Shown here piece by piece: positions 34,197 to 41,615 of a stretch of 64,000 nucleotides of DNA. The stretch comes from Mesobacterium pallidum. GTDB lineage: Bacteria > Pseudomonadota > Alphaproteobacteria > Rhodobacterales > Rhodobacteraceae. Every line of letters starts with the position of its first letter. Positions within the stretch are counted from its first letter, which is position 1. The stretch lies in NCBI RefSeq assembly GCF_019966535.1, contig NZ_JAIMID010000014.1, forward strand, positions 64,001 to 128,000, in the 5' to 3' direction. The notes beneath the pieces were generated by a model that was given only the letters and a program-made list of their open reading frames with translations, was not told the origin of the DNA and searched no databases. Both the position numbers and the translations under genes were made by a program.

Positions 34197-35762
34197 ATGA
34201 CAGCACTTGGATGGATCATCGTCCTTCTGATCCTCGCCGCCGCGCTGATCGCGCTGGCCGCCTGGTTCTACGAACGGGCCACGAACGAGGTCAGCCTCGT
34301 CCGTACCGGCATCGGCGGCCGCAAGGTCGTGATCGACGGCGGCACCCTGGCGATCCCGTATTTCCACGAGATCAACCGCGTGAACATGCAGACGATCCGC
34401 ATGGACGTGGTCCGGCGCGGCAACAGCGCCCTTATCACCAAAGACCGGATGCGCGTGGATGTTGGCGCGGAATTCTACGCCTCCGTGGTGCCCGAGGCGG
34501 ATGCGATCGCCCGCGCCGCACAGACCCTGGGGCGGCGGACCTTCCAGCCCGACGAGCTGAAATCGCTGATCGACGGCATGATGGTCGACGCGCTGCGCAC
34601 GGTGGCTGCGCAAATGACCATGGACGAGCTGCACGAGGACCGCGCCGAGTTCGTGCGCGAGGTGCGCAACATCCTGGGCGAGACGCTGGGGCGCTACGGG
34701 CTGCAGCTTGATTCCGTGTCGCTGACCGATTTCGACCAGACGGCGTTCTCGTCTCTGGACGAGACCAACGCCTTCAACGCGGTCGGGATGCGCAAGCTGG
34801 CCGAGGTGATCGCCAAGTCCAAGCGCGAGCGAGCGCAGATCGAGGGCGACAGCGAGGTCGAGGTGCGGCGCACCGCGATGGAGGCCAGCCGCCGCAAGCT
34901 CGAGATCGACCTCGAGGAACGCCGGGCCGAGATTGCCCAGGCGCAGGAGGTCGAGACGCTGATGGCCGCGCAGCTGGCCGAGGTGGCCCGCCGCAAGGCA
35001 GATGCCGAACGCGACGCCGCCCATGCCCGCATCCGGATGGAGCAGGAGATCCAGTCCGCCGACATCGCCCGCGAGCTGGCGATCCGCGAGGCCGAGATCG
35101 CGCAGGACCGCGCCCTGAACATCGCCGAGCAGGAGCGGCAGATCCAGATCTCGGCCAAGAGCCAGGAGGAAAGCCGCGCCCGGGCCGAGGCCGACACCGT
35201 GCGGGCCGAGGCCGTGAAGGCCGAAGAGGCGATCCAGACCGCGCGCCAGATGGCCGAGGCCGAACGGCGCAAGGCCATCGCCCTGATCGCCGCACAGCAG
35301 GATGCCGAGACGGCCGCGACTCGGGCGAAGATCGCCGCCGAAAGCGACAAGGCCACGGCCAAGGACCGGACCGAGGCCAAGCGCGCCGAGGCCGAGGCGC
35401 TCAAGCTTCTGCGCATGGCCGAAATCGAGGCGGACGCGGCCCGGATCGAGGCCGAGAATGCCCGCTCCGAGGCGCTGGCCGCGCTCGAGCTGGAAAAGGC
35501 GCGGCTTGCGGCGGCGCCCGGGATCATCGCGCAGATGGTCAAGCCGGCCGAGAAGATCGACAGCATCACCGTGCACCAGCTGTCCGGCCTCGGGCCGCGC
35601 GGCGGGGCCGAGGGGCAGGCAGGCGAGCCGGGCACTGGCTCTCCGGTGTCGCAGGTCGTGAACGCGATCCTCGACATGGCGGTGTCGATGCCGGCGATGA
35701 CCCGGCTGGGCGAACAGATCGGCGACCATGTCGCCGGGGCACCGGGAAAGCCGCGGGACTGA
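34197..35762 (+). CDS. Flotillin/SPFH-domain membrane protein
   Basis: This 521-residue protein has one N-terminal membrane helix (about residues 4-23, LGWIIVLLILAAALIALAAW), an SPFH/band-7 domain (about 27-190) and a very long coiled coil rich in Ala, Glu and Arg (about 200-450). A variable C-terminus follows. This is the flotillin (FloT/YqiK) layout, which organises membrane microdomains and scaffolds protein complexes. Flotillins usually sit next to NfeD genes; here the partner genes are an ABC importer and two aldehyde dehydrogenases. The start at 34197 follows GAGGAGG. A strong terminator follows the gene. Confidence 0.88.
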   Translation: MTALGWIIVLLILAAALIALAAWFYERATNEVSLVRTGIGGRKVVIDGGTLAIPYFHEINRVNMQTIRMDVVRRGNSALITKDRMRVDVGAEFYASVVPEADAIARAAQTLGRRTFQPDELKSLIDGMMVDALRTVAAQMTMDELHEDRAEFVREVRNILGETLGRYGLQLDSVSLTDFDQTAFSSLDETNAFNAVGMRKLAEVIAKSKRERAQIEGDSEVEVRRTAMEASRRKLEIDLEERRAEIAQAQEVETLMAAQLAEVARRKADAERDAAHARIRMEQEIQSADIARELAIREAEIAQDRALNIAEQERQIQISAKSQEESRARAEADTVRAEAVKAEEAIQTARQMAEAERRKAIALIAAQQDAETAATRAKIAAESDKATAKDRTEAKRAEAEALKLLRMAEIEADAARIEAENARSEALAALELEKARLAAAPGIIAQMVKPAEKIDSITVHQLSGLGPRGGAEGQAGEPGTGSPVSQVVNAILDMAVSMPAMTRLGEQIGDHVAGAPGKPRD

Positions 35763-35798
35763 CCTCGTGGGGACAAGACCCGGCGGGGACCAGCCGGG

Positions 35799-36746
35799 TC
35801 AAATCGGGGTCGGGCGGAGGCCCGGACCTTGCGGCGACGCAGGGTCCGGGCCTCTTGCTTTCATCCATGGCGCCCCGGTGCCTTCGGGCAGCATGTCCGA
35901 CAAATGGTTATCGAACTGTGAACGCCGATGGCGCCCCGCCCGCCGACAGTGGCGCGACCGGGCGGGCGCGATGTCCGCCCGGCGCTGGGGTAACTTCGCG
36001 GTATAGCCGCCGTCGACCATGTGGAACGACCCGGTGATGAAGGACGCCCGGTCCGACACCAGGAATCCGACCAGCGCGGCCACGTCCGCAGGCTCGCCCA
36101 ACCGGCCCAGCGGGGTCTGATCCTTGAGGAACTGCTTGCCCGCCTCGTCAAGGTTGGTGTCGAGGATCTTGGTGTTGATGAAGCCCGGCCCCACGGCGTT
36201 GATGCGCACGTTGTCTGCGGCATGTTCCAGCGCCGCGTTTCGGGTCAGCCCGACGACGGCATGCTTGGCCGCGACATAGGCCGGGTTGCCCGGAAAGCCC
36301 ACCGCGCCCAGCATCGAGGCGATGTTGACGATGGCGCCGCCGCCGGCCTTCTTCATCTCGGGGATGGCATAGCGCAGCCCGTAGAAGGTGCCGTGCAGGT
36401 CGACGTTCACCACGCCATGCCAGGCATCCAGCGGGTAGTCGCCCGTCGACACGTCCGGCCCGCCGATCCCCGCATTGTTGACAAGGATATGCAGCCCGCC
36501 GGTCTTTTCGACCGCGAAGGCGACCATGGCCTCGACATCCTTTGGGTTCGACACGTCCGCGGCCACGGCCAGCGCTGTGCCGCCGGCCCTTTCGATCACC
36601 GCCACCTGGGCCTCTGCGGTCTCTTGCTTGAGATCGGCGATCACCACCGTGGCGCCGGCCGAGGCAAGCTCCTCGGCGATGGCGGCGCCGATGCCGGCGG
36701 CCGCGCCGGTGACGATGGCGGTCTTGCCTGTCAGATCATAAGACAT
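35799..36746 (-). CDS. SDR-family oxidoreductase with abnormal C-terminal extension
   Basis: This 315-residue product has a normal classical SDR part: TGAAAGIG (13-20), NNAG (90-93), S144, Y157, K161, and the standard ending MVDGGYTAK at 243-251. Relatives stop within a residue or two of that point (about 250 residues). Here codon 252 is TTA (35993-35991), one base from TAA or TGA, and the frame runs on for 64 residues of Arg/Pro-rich sequence. The extension passes through the terminator hairpin of the convergent flotillin gene. A lost stop codon or a sequencing error is the likely cause. The enzyme may still fold. Confidence 0.8.
   Translation of the reverse strand: MSYDLTGKTAIVTGAAAGIGAAIAEELASAGATVVIADLKQETAEAQVAVIERAGGTALAVAADVSNPKDVEAMVAFAVEKTGGLHILVNNAGIGGPDVSTGDYPLDAWHGVVNVDLHGTFYGLRYAIPEMKKAGGGAIVNIASMLGAVGFPGNPAYVAAKHAVVGLTRNAALEHAADNVRINAVGPGFINTKILDTNLDEAGKQFLKDQTPLGRLGEPADVAALVGFLVSDRASFITGSFHMVDGGYTAKLPQRRADIAPARSRHCRRAGRHRRSQFDNHLSDMLPEGTGAPWMKARGPDPASPQGPGLRPTPI
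35817..35854 (+). terminator. 17-bp terminator hairpin with GCGA tetraloop
   Basis: GAGGCCCGGACC (35817-35828) pairs perfectly with 35843-35854. Inside it a T-G pair and TGCG/CGCA extend the stem to 17 bp, closing on a GCGA loop. TTGCTTTC follows on the + strand. It starts 55 bases after the flotillin stop and is its obvious terminator. The SDR frame on the other strand reads through it. Confidence 0.75.
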
Positions 36747-36965
36747 TGTATGCTCCGGATTATTTCCTGGGGGCGGGCCCGGGCTTGCATGCACCGTCCC
36801 GCCTGTCACACAGGTATTCCCCCAGGGTGCCCGATGCCTCGCCCACGTCCGCACCGGCGATGTGCCCCAGTGCGCGGAACATCCGGCAAAGGCATTCTCT
36901 GCGCGCATGACTGTCCTGCCGGCCACGGCCGGGTCATTGCGTTCGCGTTGTCAGCTATCGGCCTG

Positions 36966-37154
36966 TCAGGCGGCGTCGGGGCGCGCCGTCTGTTCCACCA
37001 GGATCGCATCCTTCGCGCCGACCCAATCGCCCCAGGTCTGCGCGAAATCCCACGCATCCGCTTCGGCGTCGAACCGCACCTTGGCCTCGACCTCGCCTGC
37101 CTTGCTCAGGCAGGTCACCAGGAAACCGCCGCTCTCACGGGATACCGTAATCAT
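36966..37154 (-). CDS. Small hypothetical protein
   Basis: This 62-residue frame reads MITVSRESGGFLVTCLSKAG and continues with a charged, partly amphipathic sequence (EVEAKVRFDAEADAWDFAQT). The third-position GC bias is typical of real genes here. The start at 37154 gives this compact product; the frame stays open for another 53 codons upstream, but with a composition unlike coding sequence. I do not recognise a family. Confidence 0.5.
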   Translation of the reverse strand: MITVSRESGGFLVTCLSKAGEVEAKVRFDAEADAWDFAQTWGDWVGAKDAILVEQTARPDAA

Positions 37155-37369
37155 GTCTTCACTCTCGAAACGCTCGCGGGACCGGATGTACCCGCATATC
37201 GTGACCGAATGACGACGCGCGTGCATCCGGAGCGTGACGCCATATCCGCGCAGATAGCCCTCGCACAAGCTGCAAAATCGCACGATCATGGTTCTGTCAC
37301 ATAAACTTGTCACGAAATGGGGCCCATGCCCCCCGCGGCATGACGGGCCCGGGCCGAACGGAGCGAGAG

Positions 37370-38287
37370 ATGGACAAGAAAAGGGACGAGACCGAGCTGG
37401 ACTGGCTCGAGGCGGAGCTGGCCGACACGCTGGACGAGGATTACGAGCTCGAGCTGTCCGAGCCGGCGCTGTCGATGGAGATTCGCAAGATCTACCAGAA
37501 GGCGCATCCGCCCAGCCTCGAGCGTCGCGACTACCTGCGCAAGCTGCTGTATTTGCAATCGGAACTGATCAAGATGCACGATTGGGTGCAGTACCACGGC
37601 GAAAAGGTCGTGGTGCTGTTCGAGGGCCGCGACAGCGCCGGCAAGGGGGGCGTCATCAAGCGCATCACCCAGCGGCTGAACCCGCGCGCCTGCCGCGTGG
37701 TCGCCCTGCCCGCCCCGTCCGAGCGCGAGAAGAGCCAGTGGTATTTCCAGCGCTACGTGCCGCACCTGCCCGCCGCGGGCGAAATCGTGCTGTTCGACCG
37801 CTCATGGTACAACCGCGCGGGGGTCGAGCGGGTGATGGGCTTTGCCGACGAGAGCCAGGTCGAACAGTTCTTCGATGACGTGCCGGAGTTCGAGCGGATG
37901 CTGGTGCGGTCGGGGATTCGCGTCTTCAAGTACTGGTTCTCGATCACCGACGAGGAACAGCAGATGCGCTTCCTCATGCGCATCCACGACCCGCTTAAGC
38001 AGTGGAAACTGTCGCCGATGGACCTGCAATCCCGCGTCCGGTGGGAACAGTACACCAAGGCCAAGGAAGAGATGATGCACCGCACCAACATCCCCGAGGC
38101 GCCCTGGTACATCGTCCCCGGCAACGACAAGAAGCGCGCCCGGCTGAACTGCATCGACCACCTCTTGTCGCGCATCCCGTACGAGCCGGTTCCGCACGAG
38201 GACGTCACCCTGCCCGAGCGGACGTACAACCCCGAGTACGAGCGCGCCGTGCTGCCGCCCGAGCTTTACGTACCCTCCAAGTACTGA
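37370..38287 (+). CDS. ppk2: Polyphosphate kinase 2 (PPK2)
   Basis: This 305-residue enzyme transfers phosphate between polyphosphate and nucleotides. Walker A is GRDSAGKGG (86-94) and the Walker B aspartate D143 lies in LFDRSWYNRAGVERVMGF, the lid signature of the family. The conserved segments QWYFQRYVPHLPAAGEI and HRTNIPEAPWYIVP are also present. An acidic N-terminal stretch (about 1-35) is common in alphaproteobacterial members. The start at 37370 follows GGAGCGAGAG. Single-domain class I members make GTP or ATP from polyphosphate. It appears monocistronic. Confidence 0.92.
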   Translation: MDKKRDETELDWLEAELADTLDEDYELELSEPALSMEIRKIYQKAHPPSLERRDYLRKLLYLQSELIKMHDWVQYHGEKVVVLFEGRDSAGKGGVIKRITQRLNPRACRVVALPAPSEREKSQWYFQRYVPHLPAAGEIVLFDRSWYNRAGVERVMGFADESQVEQFFDDVPEFERMLVRSGIRVFKYWFSITDEEQQMRFLMRIHDPLKQWKLSPMDLQSRVRWEQYTKAKEEMMHRTNIPEAPWYIVPGNDKKRARLNCIDHLLSRIPYEPVPHEDVTLPERTYNPEYERAVLPPELYVPSKY

Positions 38288-38460
38288 CCCGGGCGCCGGG
38301 GCATCCCCCGCCCGGCGCATTCGTCCCAAGTTCGACATTCCCTTGACCGGGCTGTCACAGCCCGCCTCCGGGCGCATCCCGGTGCGGTGAGTATCCCGAG
38401 CGCAGGCGCGGAGATGGCGCCATTGCACCGCCGCGGCAGAGCCATTTCTTTCGGACGGCG

Positions 38461-38705
38461 GGCACCACCGGGACCGGCACCCACGGCGCGACCGTCGCGG
38501 GATATGACCGAATGGAGCGGACCGGCGTCGATTTCGACATCGCCGGCGTGCGCAACATCCATGCCGATCTCGGCGGCAATGGGATCGGCCTGCCGTTCAC
38601 CCCTCTCCGCCGGTGCTCTTCGCCAACATCGACGCTGTCGAGGCAGCCGAAGTGACCATCCCCGTGGCCTGGCTTGCTGCCGGTTTCGTGGACAGCGGGT
38701 CAAGT
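38461..38705 (+). pseudogene. Frameshifted gene remnant of unknown family
   Basis: One frame reads THGATVAGYDRMERTGVDFD and goes on to NGIGLPFTPL with strong third-position GC bias. It then loses coding character near 38606. A second frame shifted by two bases takes over with VLFANIDAVEAAEVTIPVAW up to about 38700. The join reads as one continuous protein if a frameshift is allowed. I do not recognise the family. No start codon with a ribosome site was found. Confidence 0.35.
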
Positions 38706-38934
38706 TTGCTTGGTGCGGGCCTCGAACGCCACAGAGTTTGGATATTACCCCTTCCACAAGCAAATCGGCACGGATCGACGCTTGCTCGATGAGATCGCTG
38801 GCCGGGGTTACGCCGTGACCGAGTTGGAGCGCCGGACCTCGAAGGGGCTGAGGATGGCCAAAGGCATCCAGCGCCGGGAAGATGACTTCCCCGTGGACCC
38901 GGCGGCCGACGTCACGATCTCCGACCTGGGCTGA
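38674..38934 (+). CDS. Possible small hypothetical protein
   Basis: An 86-residue frame in this degenerate region contains EFGYYPFHKQIGTDRRLLDE and ELERRTSKGLRMAKG, with mixed codon use and no clear ribosome site. It overlaps the end of the upstream remnant. It may be a fragment of a larger inactivated gene rather than a functional one. No family recognised. Confidence 0.25.
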   Translation: MLPVSWTAGQVCLVRASNATEFGYYPFHKQIGTDRRLLDEIAGRGYAVTELERRTSKGLRMAKGIQRREDDFPVDPAADVTISDLG

Positions 38935-39173
38935 TGTAGGGGTCAGACATCTGAGCGCCTTATCGATACAGCGACCGAGCGATTTACGCCCTTCGCCTCA
39001 GCGCCCCCACCCCATCGAGGGGGATAAGTGCCACCTTTGCTCAGCCTGACTGTCATTCGGCCTGTTGCGCTCACGCCTCTGCGCGACATGATGCCCGGCA
39101 CCCTTTCACAAGCAAGCCGGATCACACAATCGTTCACTCCAATGCGCCCTCCGACACCCGGAAAGGAAACCCC

Positions 39174-39383
39174 ATGACCATGACCAGCCCGATGGACATC
39201 AACGACTTCTGCGCCCTGCCCACCCACATCGCCACCCACCATGATGGCGGCGGCTCTGTTTGGTATGTGCTGGACCAGCCCCTCATAGAAGCACTCGGGC
39301 TTCCCTATGGCTTCCATCATGCAGACTTCCTCGAACGCTGTGACACCTTTCCCAGTAGTTCCTCGGACTGCGACCGCAGATAA
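39174..39383 (+). CDS. Possible small hypothetical protein
   Basis: This 69-residue frame begins MTMTSPMDINDFCALPTHIA after a good ribosome site (GGAAAGGAAAC). The first two thirds have normal codon bias, whereas the end (PSSSSDCDRR) does not, and it overlaps an antisense frame. It may be the 5' part of a truncated gene. No family recognised. Confidence 0.35.
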   Translation: MTMTSPMDINDFCALPTHIATHHDGGGSVWYVLDQPLIEALGLPYGFHHADFLERCDTFPSSSSDCDRR

Positions 39384-39574
39384 GACCAGTACTCGTCCAG
39401 CTGATCGGCTTCGCGTCTGGCTTTGGTTTCGTCTATCCGGGCTGATCCGGTGCGCAACGAAAACGCGATGCCAGGCGATATGTCGTGGGCTTCCAACTCG
39501 GTCGGGTTGCGACGGCTGAAGTAACAAATCCCTGAATTCGGATACCTGAACGCGGGTGAATTGGTCTCCGACAT
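39317..39574 (-). CDS. Possible small hypothetical protein
   Basis: This 85-residue frame has a GGAG eight bases before its ATG and ends in a charged helix (ETKARREADQLDEYWSYLRS). Codon bias is weaker than in the surrounding housekeeping genes. It overlaps the end of the + strand frame at 39174-39383, so at most one of the two is likely to be real in full. No family recognised. Confidence 0.3.
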   Translation of the reverse strand: MSETNSPAFRYPNSGICYFSRRNPTELEAHDISPGIAFSLRTGSARIDETKARREADQLDEYWSYLRSQSEELLGKVSQRSRKSA

Positions 39575-39635
39575 GGTCTACGGCTCCAAGAAACTGCAAG
39601 AATCTGAAGCGAAACCAATGCGTTAGTCGAAGAGA

Positions 39636-39711
39636 TGGTGCCCCCACACGGACTCGAACCGCGGACCTACTGATTACAAATCAGTTGCTCTACCAGCTGA
39701 GCTATAGGGGC
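39636..39711 (-). tRNA. tRNA-Thr (anticodon TGT)
   Basis: The 76-base sequence folds into a complete cloverleaf on the minus strand: acceptor GCCCCTA with TGGGGGC, D-arm AGCTCAGCTGGTAGAGCA, anticodon loop TTTGTAA with anticodon TGT, and T-arm with TTCGAAT. The terminal CCA is encoded. Anticodon TGT reads ACA and related threonine codons. It stands alone, and its 3' end faces the degenerate region at 38.3-39.6 kb. Confidence 0.95.
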
Positions 39712-39777
39712 ACTCGGGGCGTCAGATACAGCAGCCGCAGGCCGGGGCGCAAGAGAGAATCCCGCCCGCTCGACTGG

Positions 39778-40164
39778 TCAATCCAGCGACTCGGGGCGTT
39801 GCACGCAGATGAAATGCGTCAACTCGCCCGAGCCGTTGCTGATCGGACGGATCTCGCAATGGTGCCAGAACGGCGTGCCGTCCTTGGCGTAGTTCAGGAT
39901 CTTGACCTTGCCGGACTCGCCGCTGTGGATCAGGTAACGGAACATGTCGACCGCCTCGGGCGAGGTGTCGGGCCCGTGCAGCATGCTCAGCGACCGGCCG
40001 ATCACCTCGCCCGGTGTGTAGCCGGTGTAACGGTAGAACGTCTCCGTGACCGAGGTGACCGGATTGCCGGACTCGGCGGAACAGATCACCACGCAACGCA
40101 CGTCAGGATCGAAGCGCATCTCGTTTTCCGAGAAAGCTTCGCCCGACTTCTTACTCTCACTCAT
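39778..40164 (-). CDS. Single PAS-domain protein
   Basis: This 128-residue protein is essentially one PAS domain, with CVVICSAESGNPVTSVTETF, YTGYTPGEVIGRSLSMLHGP, KDGTPFWHHCEIRPI and a final strand. The helix that would hold the flavin-binding cysteine of a LOV domain (NCRFLQ) reads GRSLSMLHGP, so it is not a photoactive LOV protein of the usual kind. The start at 40164 follows GGGAG. It overlaps the end of the XRE regulator gene by eight bases, so the two are translationally coupled and probably work together as sensor and DNA binder. Confidence 0.82.
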   Translation of the reverse strand: MSESKKSGEAFSENEMRFDPDVRCVVICSAESGNPVTSVTETFYRYTGYTPGEVIGRSLSMLHGPDTSPEAVDMFRYLIHSGESGKVKILNYAKDGTPFWHHCEIRPISNGSGELTHFICVQRPESLD

Positions 40165-40555
40165 TCTTGCTCCCATTGGCCGCCGCCGACTCGATCACGT
40201 GCACGAGGCTGCGGCGCAGCTTGGCATCCTTGATCGCCACGAAGGCTGTAACGAGCCGGGCGACCAGGTCGGCATCACTGCCCGTGTCCTCCTCGGGCGC
40301 GTGGTAGTTGGGATCGGGCTCACCGTTCGTCTTGTTGCGGATCGGCAGGATGTCCGACGCCGCGATCCCGTAGTGCTGGGCCAGTGAATAGATGTGGATC
40401 AGGCTGCACTTGGTGCTGGCATCCTCGTATTTCTGGTATTGCTGCGGACTGACAGACAGGACCTGCGCCACCTGCGCCTGGGTCAGCCCGCGTTCCGCGC
40501 GCAGCTCTTTCAGACGGGTGCCGATGTATCTGTAGACCTGGTTGGGCATGTCCAT
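40157..40555 (-). CDS. XRE-family helix-turn-helix regulator
   Basis: This 132-residue protein has a Cro/CI-type helix-turn-helix (about residues 12-68, LKELRAERGLTQAQVAQVLS then SPQQYQKYED) followed by a short acidic linker and a helical C-terminus (DADLVARLVTAFVAIKDAKL). It is the first gene of a two-gene unit with an overlapping PAS protein. It may bind as a dimer through the C-terminal helices. The target genes are not known. Confidence 0.85.
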   Translation of the reverse strand: MDMPNQVYRYIGTRLKELRAERGLTQAQVAQVLSVSPQQYQKYEDASTKCSLIHIYSLAQHYGIAASDILPIRNKTNGEPDPNYHAPEEDTGSDADLVARLVTAFVAIKDAKLRRSLVHVIESAAANGSKNE

Positions 40556-40936
40556 CCGGTTGCAGGGGATCGCTGGCCGCGCCCTCGCAGGGCGGATGCG
40601 TCAGGGCTAGCACGGCGCAAGAATCGGCACAAGCCGGGGCCGGCCCGCGATTCCCGAAAGCCTCTCGCAGAACGCGAGACTCCCACGACTCCGTCGCCAA
40701 ATTCTCAATTTATTCGCGAAGCTCTGCCCGGCATCGTGGAATTTCAGCGTTTTTTCTCGTTTTTTGTGGTGAATGCGGCAATTTCGCCCCGTTGAGCCGC
40801 GAATTTACCTCATTCGAGTCACGTTGGAGCCACGAGTAACCTCAATAAATAAGAACATCGACCAAACGAAGAGAGACGCCCCCCGAAACGGCCAGACGGC
40901 ACAAGGGACACGGCGGACCGGAGAAGGGAAAGACGG
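40556..40936. other. Divergent intergenic region
   Basis: These 381 bases separate the XRE/PAS pair from the roadblock-domain gene. The central part (about 40695-40865) is much richer in A and T than the rest of the window, with runs such as TTTTTTCTCGTTTTTTG. A possible promoter toward the roadblock gene is TTGGAG (40824-40829) with TAAATA (40846-40851). No gene was found. Confidence 0.4.
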
Positions 40937-41512
40937 ATGACAAGGCGGAATCTTGTGGAGTTGGCGCGGCAGGTGATGCCGTGGAAGTTCCACGGGCAGG
41001 CTGATGTCATCCGGGCCGAACCGCAGGGTCCCTCATCGGACGGGCGAGACGAGGCGATCGGGACCGCGATCGACCCTCAACCAGAGACGAAGACAGAAAC
41101 CAAGATCGACCCCCCGGCAGAACCCCGGACGATCATCACGAAAGGAAATTTCGACATGAGCCTCATCGCAGAAACCGCAGAGATCCACGGCTTCATCGGC
41201 GCCTGCCTCGTGGACACCGAATCCGGCATGATGCTGGACGCTGTCGGCGGCGGCAAAGGCAAGCTGGACCTCGAAGCGGCCGCGGCCATGAACACCACCT
41301 TCATCCGCGCCAAGCGCGAGGCGATGGAAGTGCTGCAGCTCGACACCAACATCGAGGACATCCTGATCACCCTCGGCACGCAGATCCACCTGATCCGCCC
41401 GCTGGACCGTGACCAGTCCAAGTTCATCTACGTGGCGCTGGACCGCAAGAACGCCAACCTCGGCATGGCCCGCCTTCAGCTGAAGCGGATCGAGGAAAAA
41501 GTCGCCGTCTGA
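40937..41512 (+). CDS. Roadblock/LC7-domain protein with N-terminal extension
   Basis: The C-terminal 118 residues (from a second possible start at 41156, itself behind AAAGGA) form a roadblock/LC7-like domain: MSLIAETAEIHGFIGACLVD, ESGMMLDAVGGG, then an alternating strand/helix pattern to LQLKRIEEKV. Such domains (MglB, LAMTOR) bind small GTPases or dimerise. The 73-residue N-terminal part begins MTRRNLVELARQVMPWKFHG behind GGAGAAGGG, then becomes a charged, Pro/Thr-rich linker. Either start may be used. No MglA-type GTPase is in the window. A terminator follows. Confidence 0.68.
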   Translation: MTRRNLVELARQVMPWKFHGQADVIRAEPQGPSSDGRDEAIGTAIDPQPETKTETKIDPPAEPRTIITKGNFDMSLIAETAEIHGFIGACLVDTESGMMLDAVGGGKGKLDLEAAAAMNTTFIRAKREAMEVLQLDTNIEDILITLGTQIHLIRPLDRDQSKFIYVALDRKNANLGMARLQLKRIEEKVAV

Positions 41513-41539
41513 TCACCCTCTCCCTCGGGTCACCAGGCC

Positions 41540-41565
41540 GGGGCGTCCTTCGGGGCGCCCCTTTT
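41540..41565 (+). terminator. Intrinsic terminator after the roadblock gene
   Basis: GGGGCGTCC (41540-41548), loop TTCG and GGGCGCCCC (41553-41561) form a 9-bp stem with one G-T pair, followed by TTTT. It lies 28 bases after the roadblock stop and serves the + strand transcript. On the minus strand it would sit after the end of the ABC permease gene. Confidence 0.75.
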
Positions 41566-41615
41566 GCCGTTGCGCGCGCTCTTCGGGGCGCCGCCTGGCG
41601 ACCTTGTCCCGGCGA

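Larger units (their letters stand above)
38288..39173. other. Degenerate stretch with broken coding remnants
   Basis: After the PPK2 gene the sequence shows no intact gene of normal size. Short frames with good codon bias break off after stops or frame changes (see the remnant at 38461-38705 and the frame at 38674-38934). From about 38940 to 39170 I see no coding signal on either strand. GC content falls compared with the flanks. With the tRNA-Thr gene at the right edge of the wider region, it looks like an eroded insertion. Confidence 0.5.

Noticed and set aside
36747..36926. An N-terminal extension of 60 residues on the SDR protein
   Set aside because: The part before 36746 is Arg/Trp-rich with no SDR character and the usual MSYDLTGKTAIVTG start lies at 36746.
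39778..40164. LOV-type photoreceptor
   Set aside because: The flavin-binding cysteine motif NCRFLQ is replaced by GRSLSMLHGP, so an ordinary PAS domain is the safe call.
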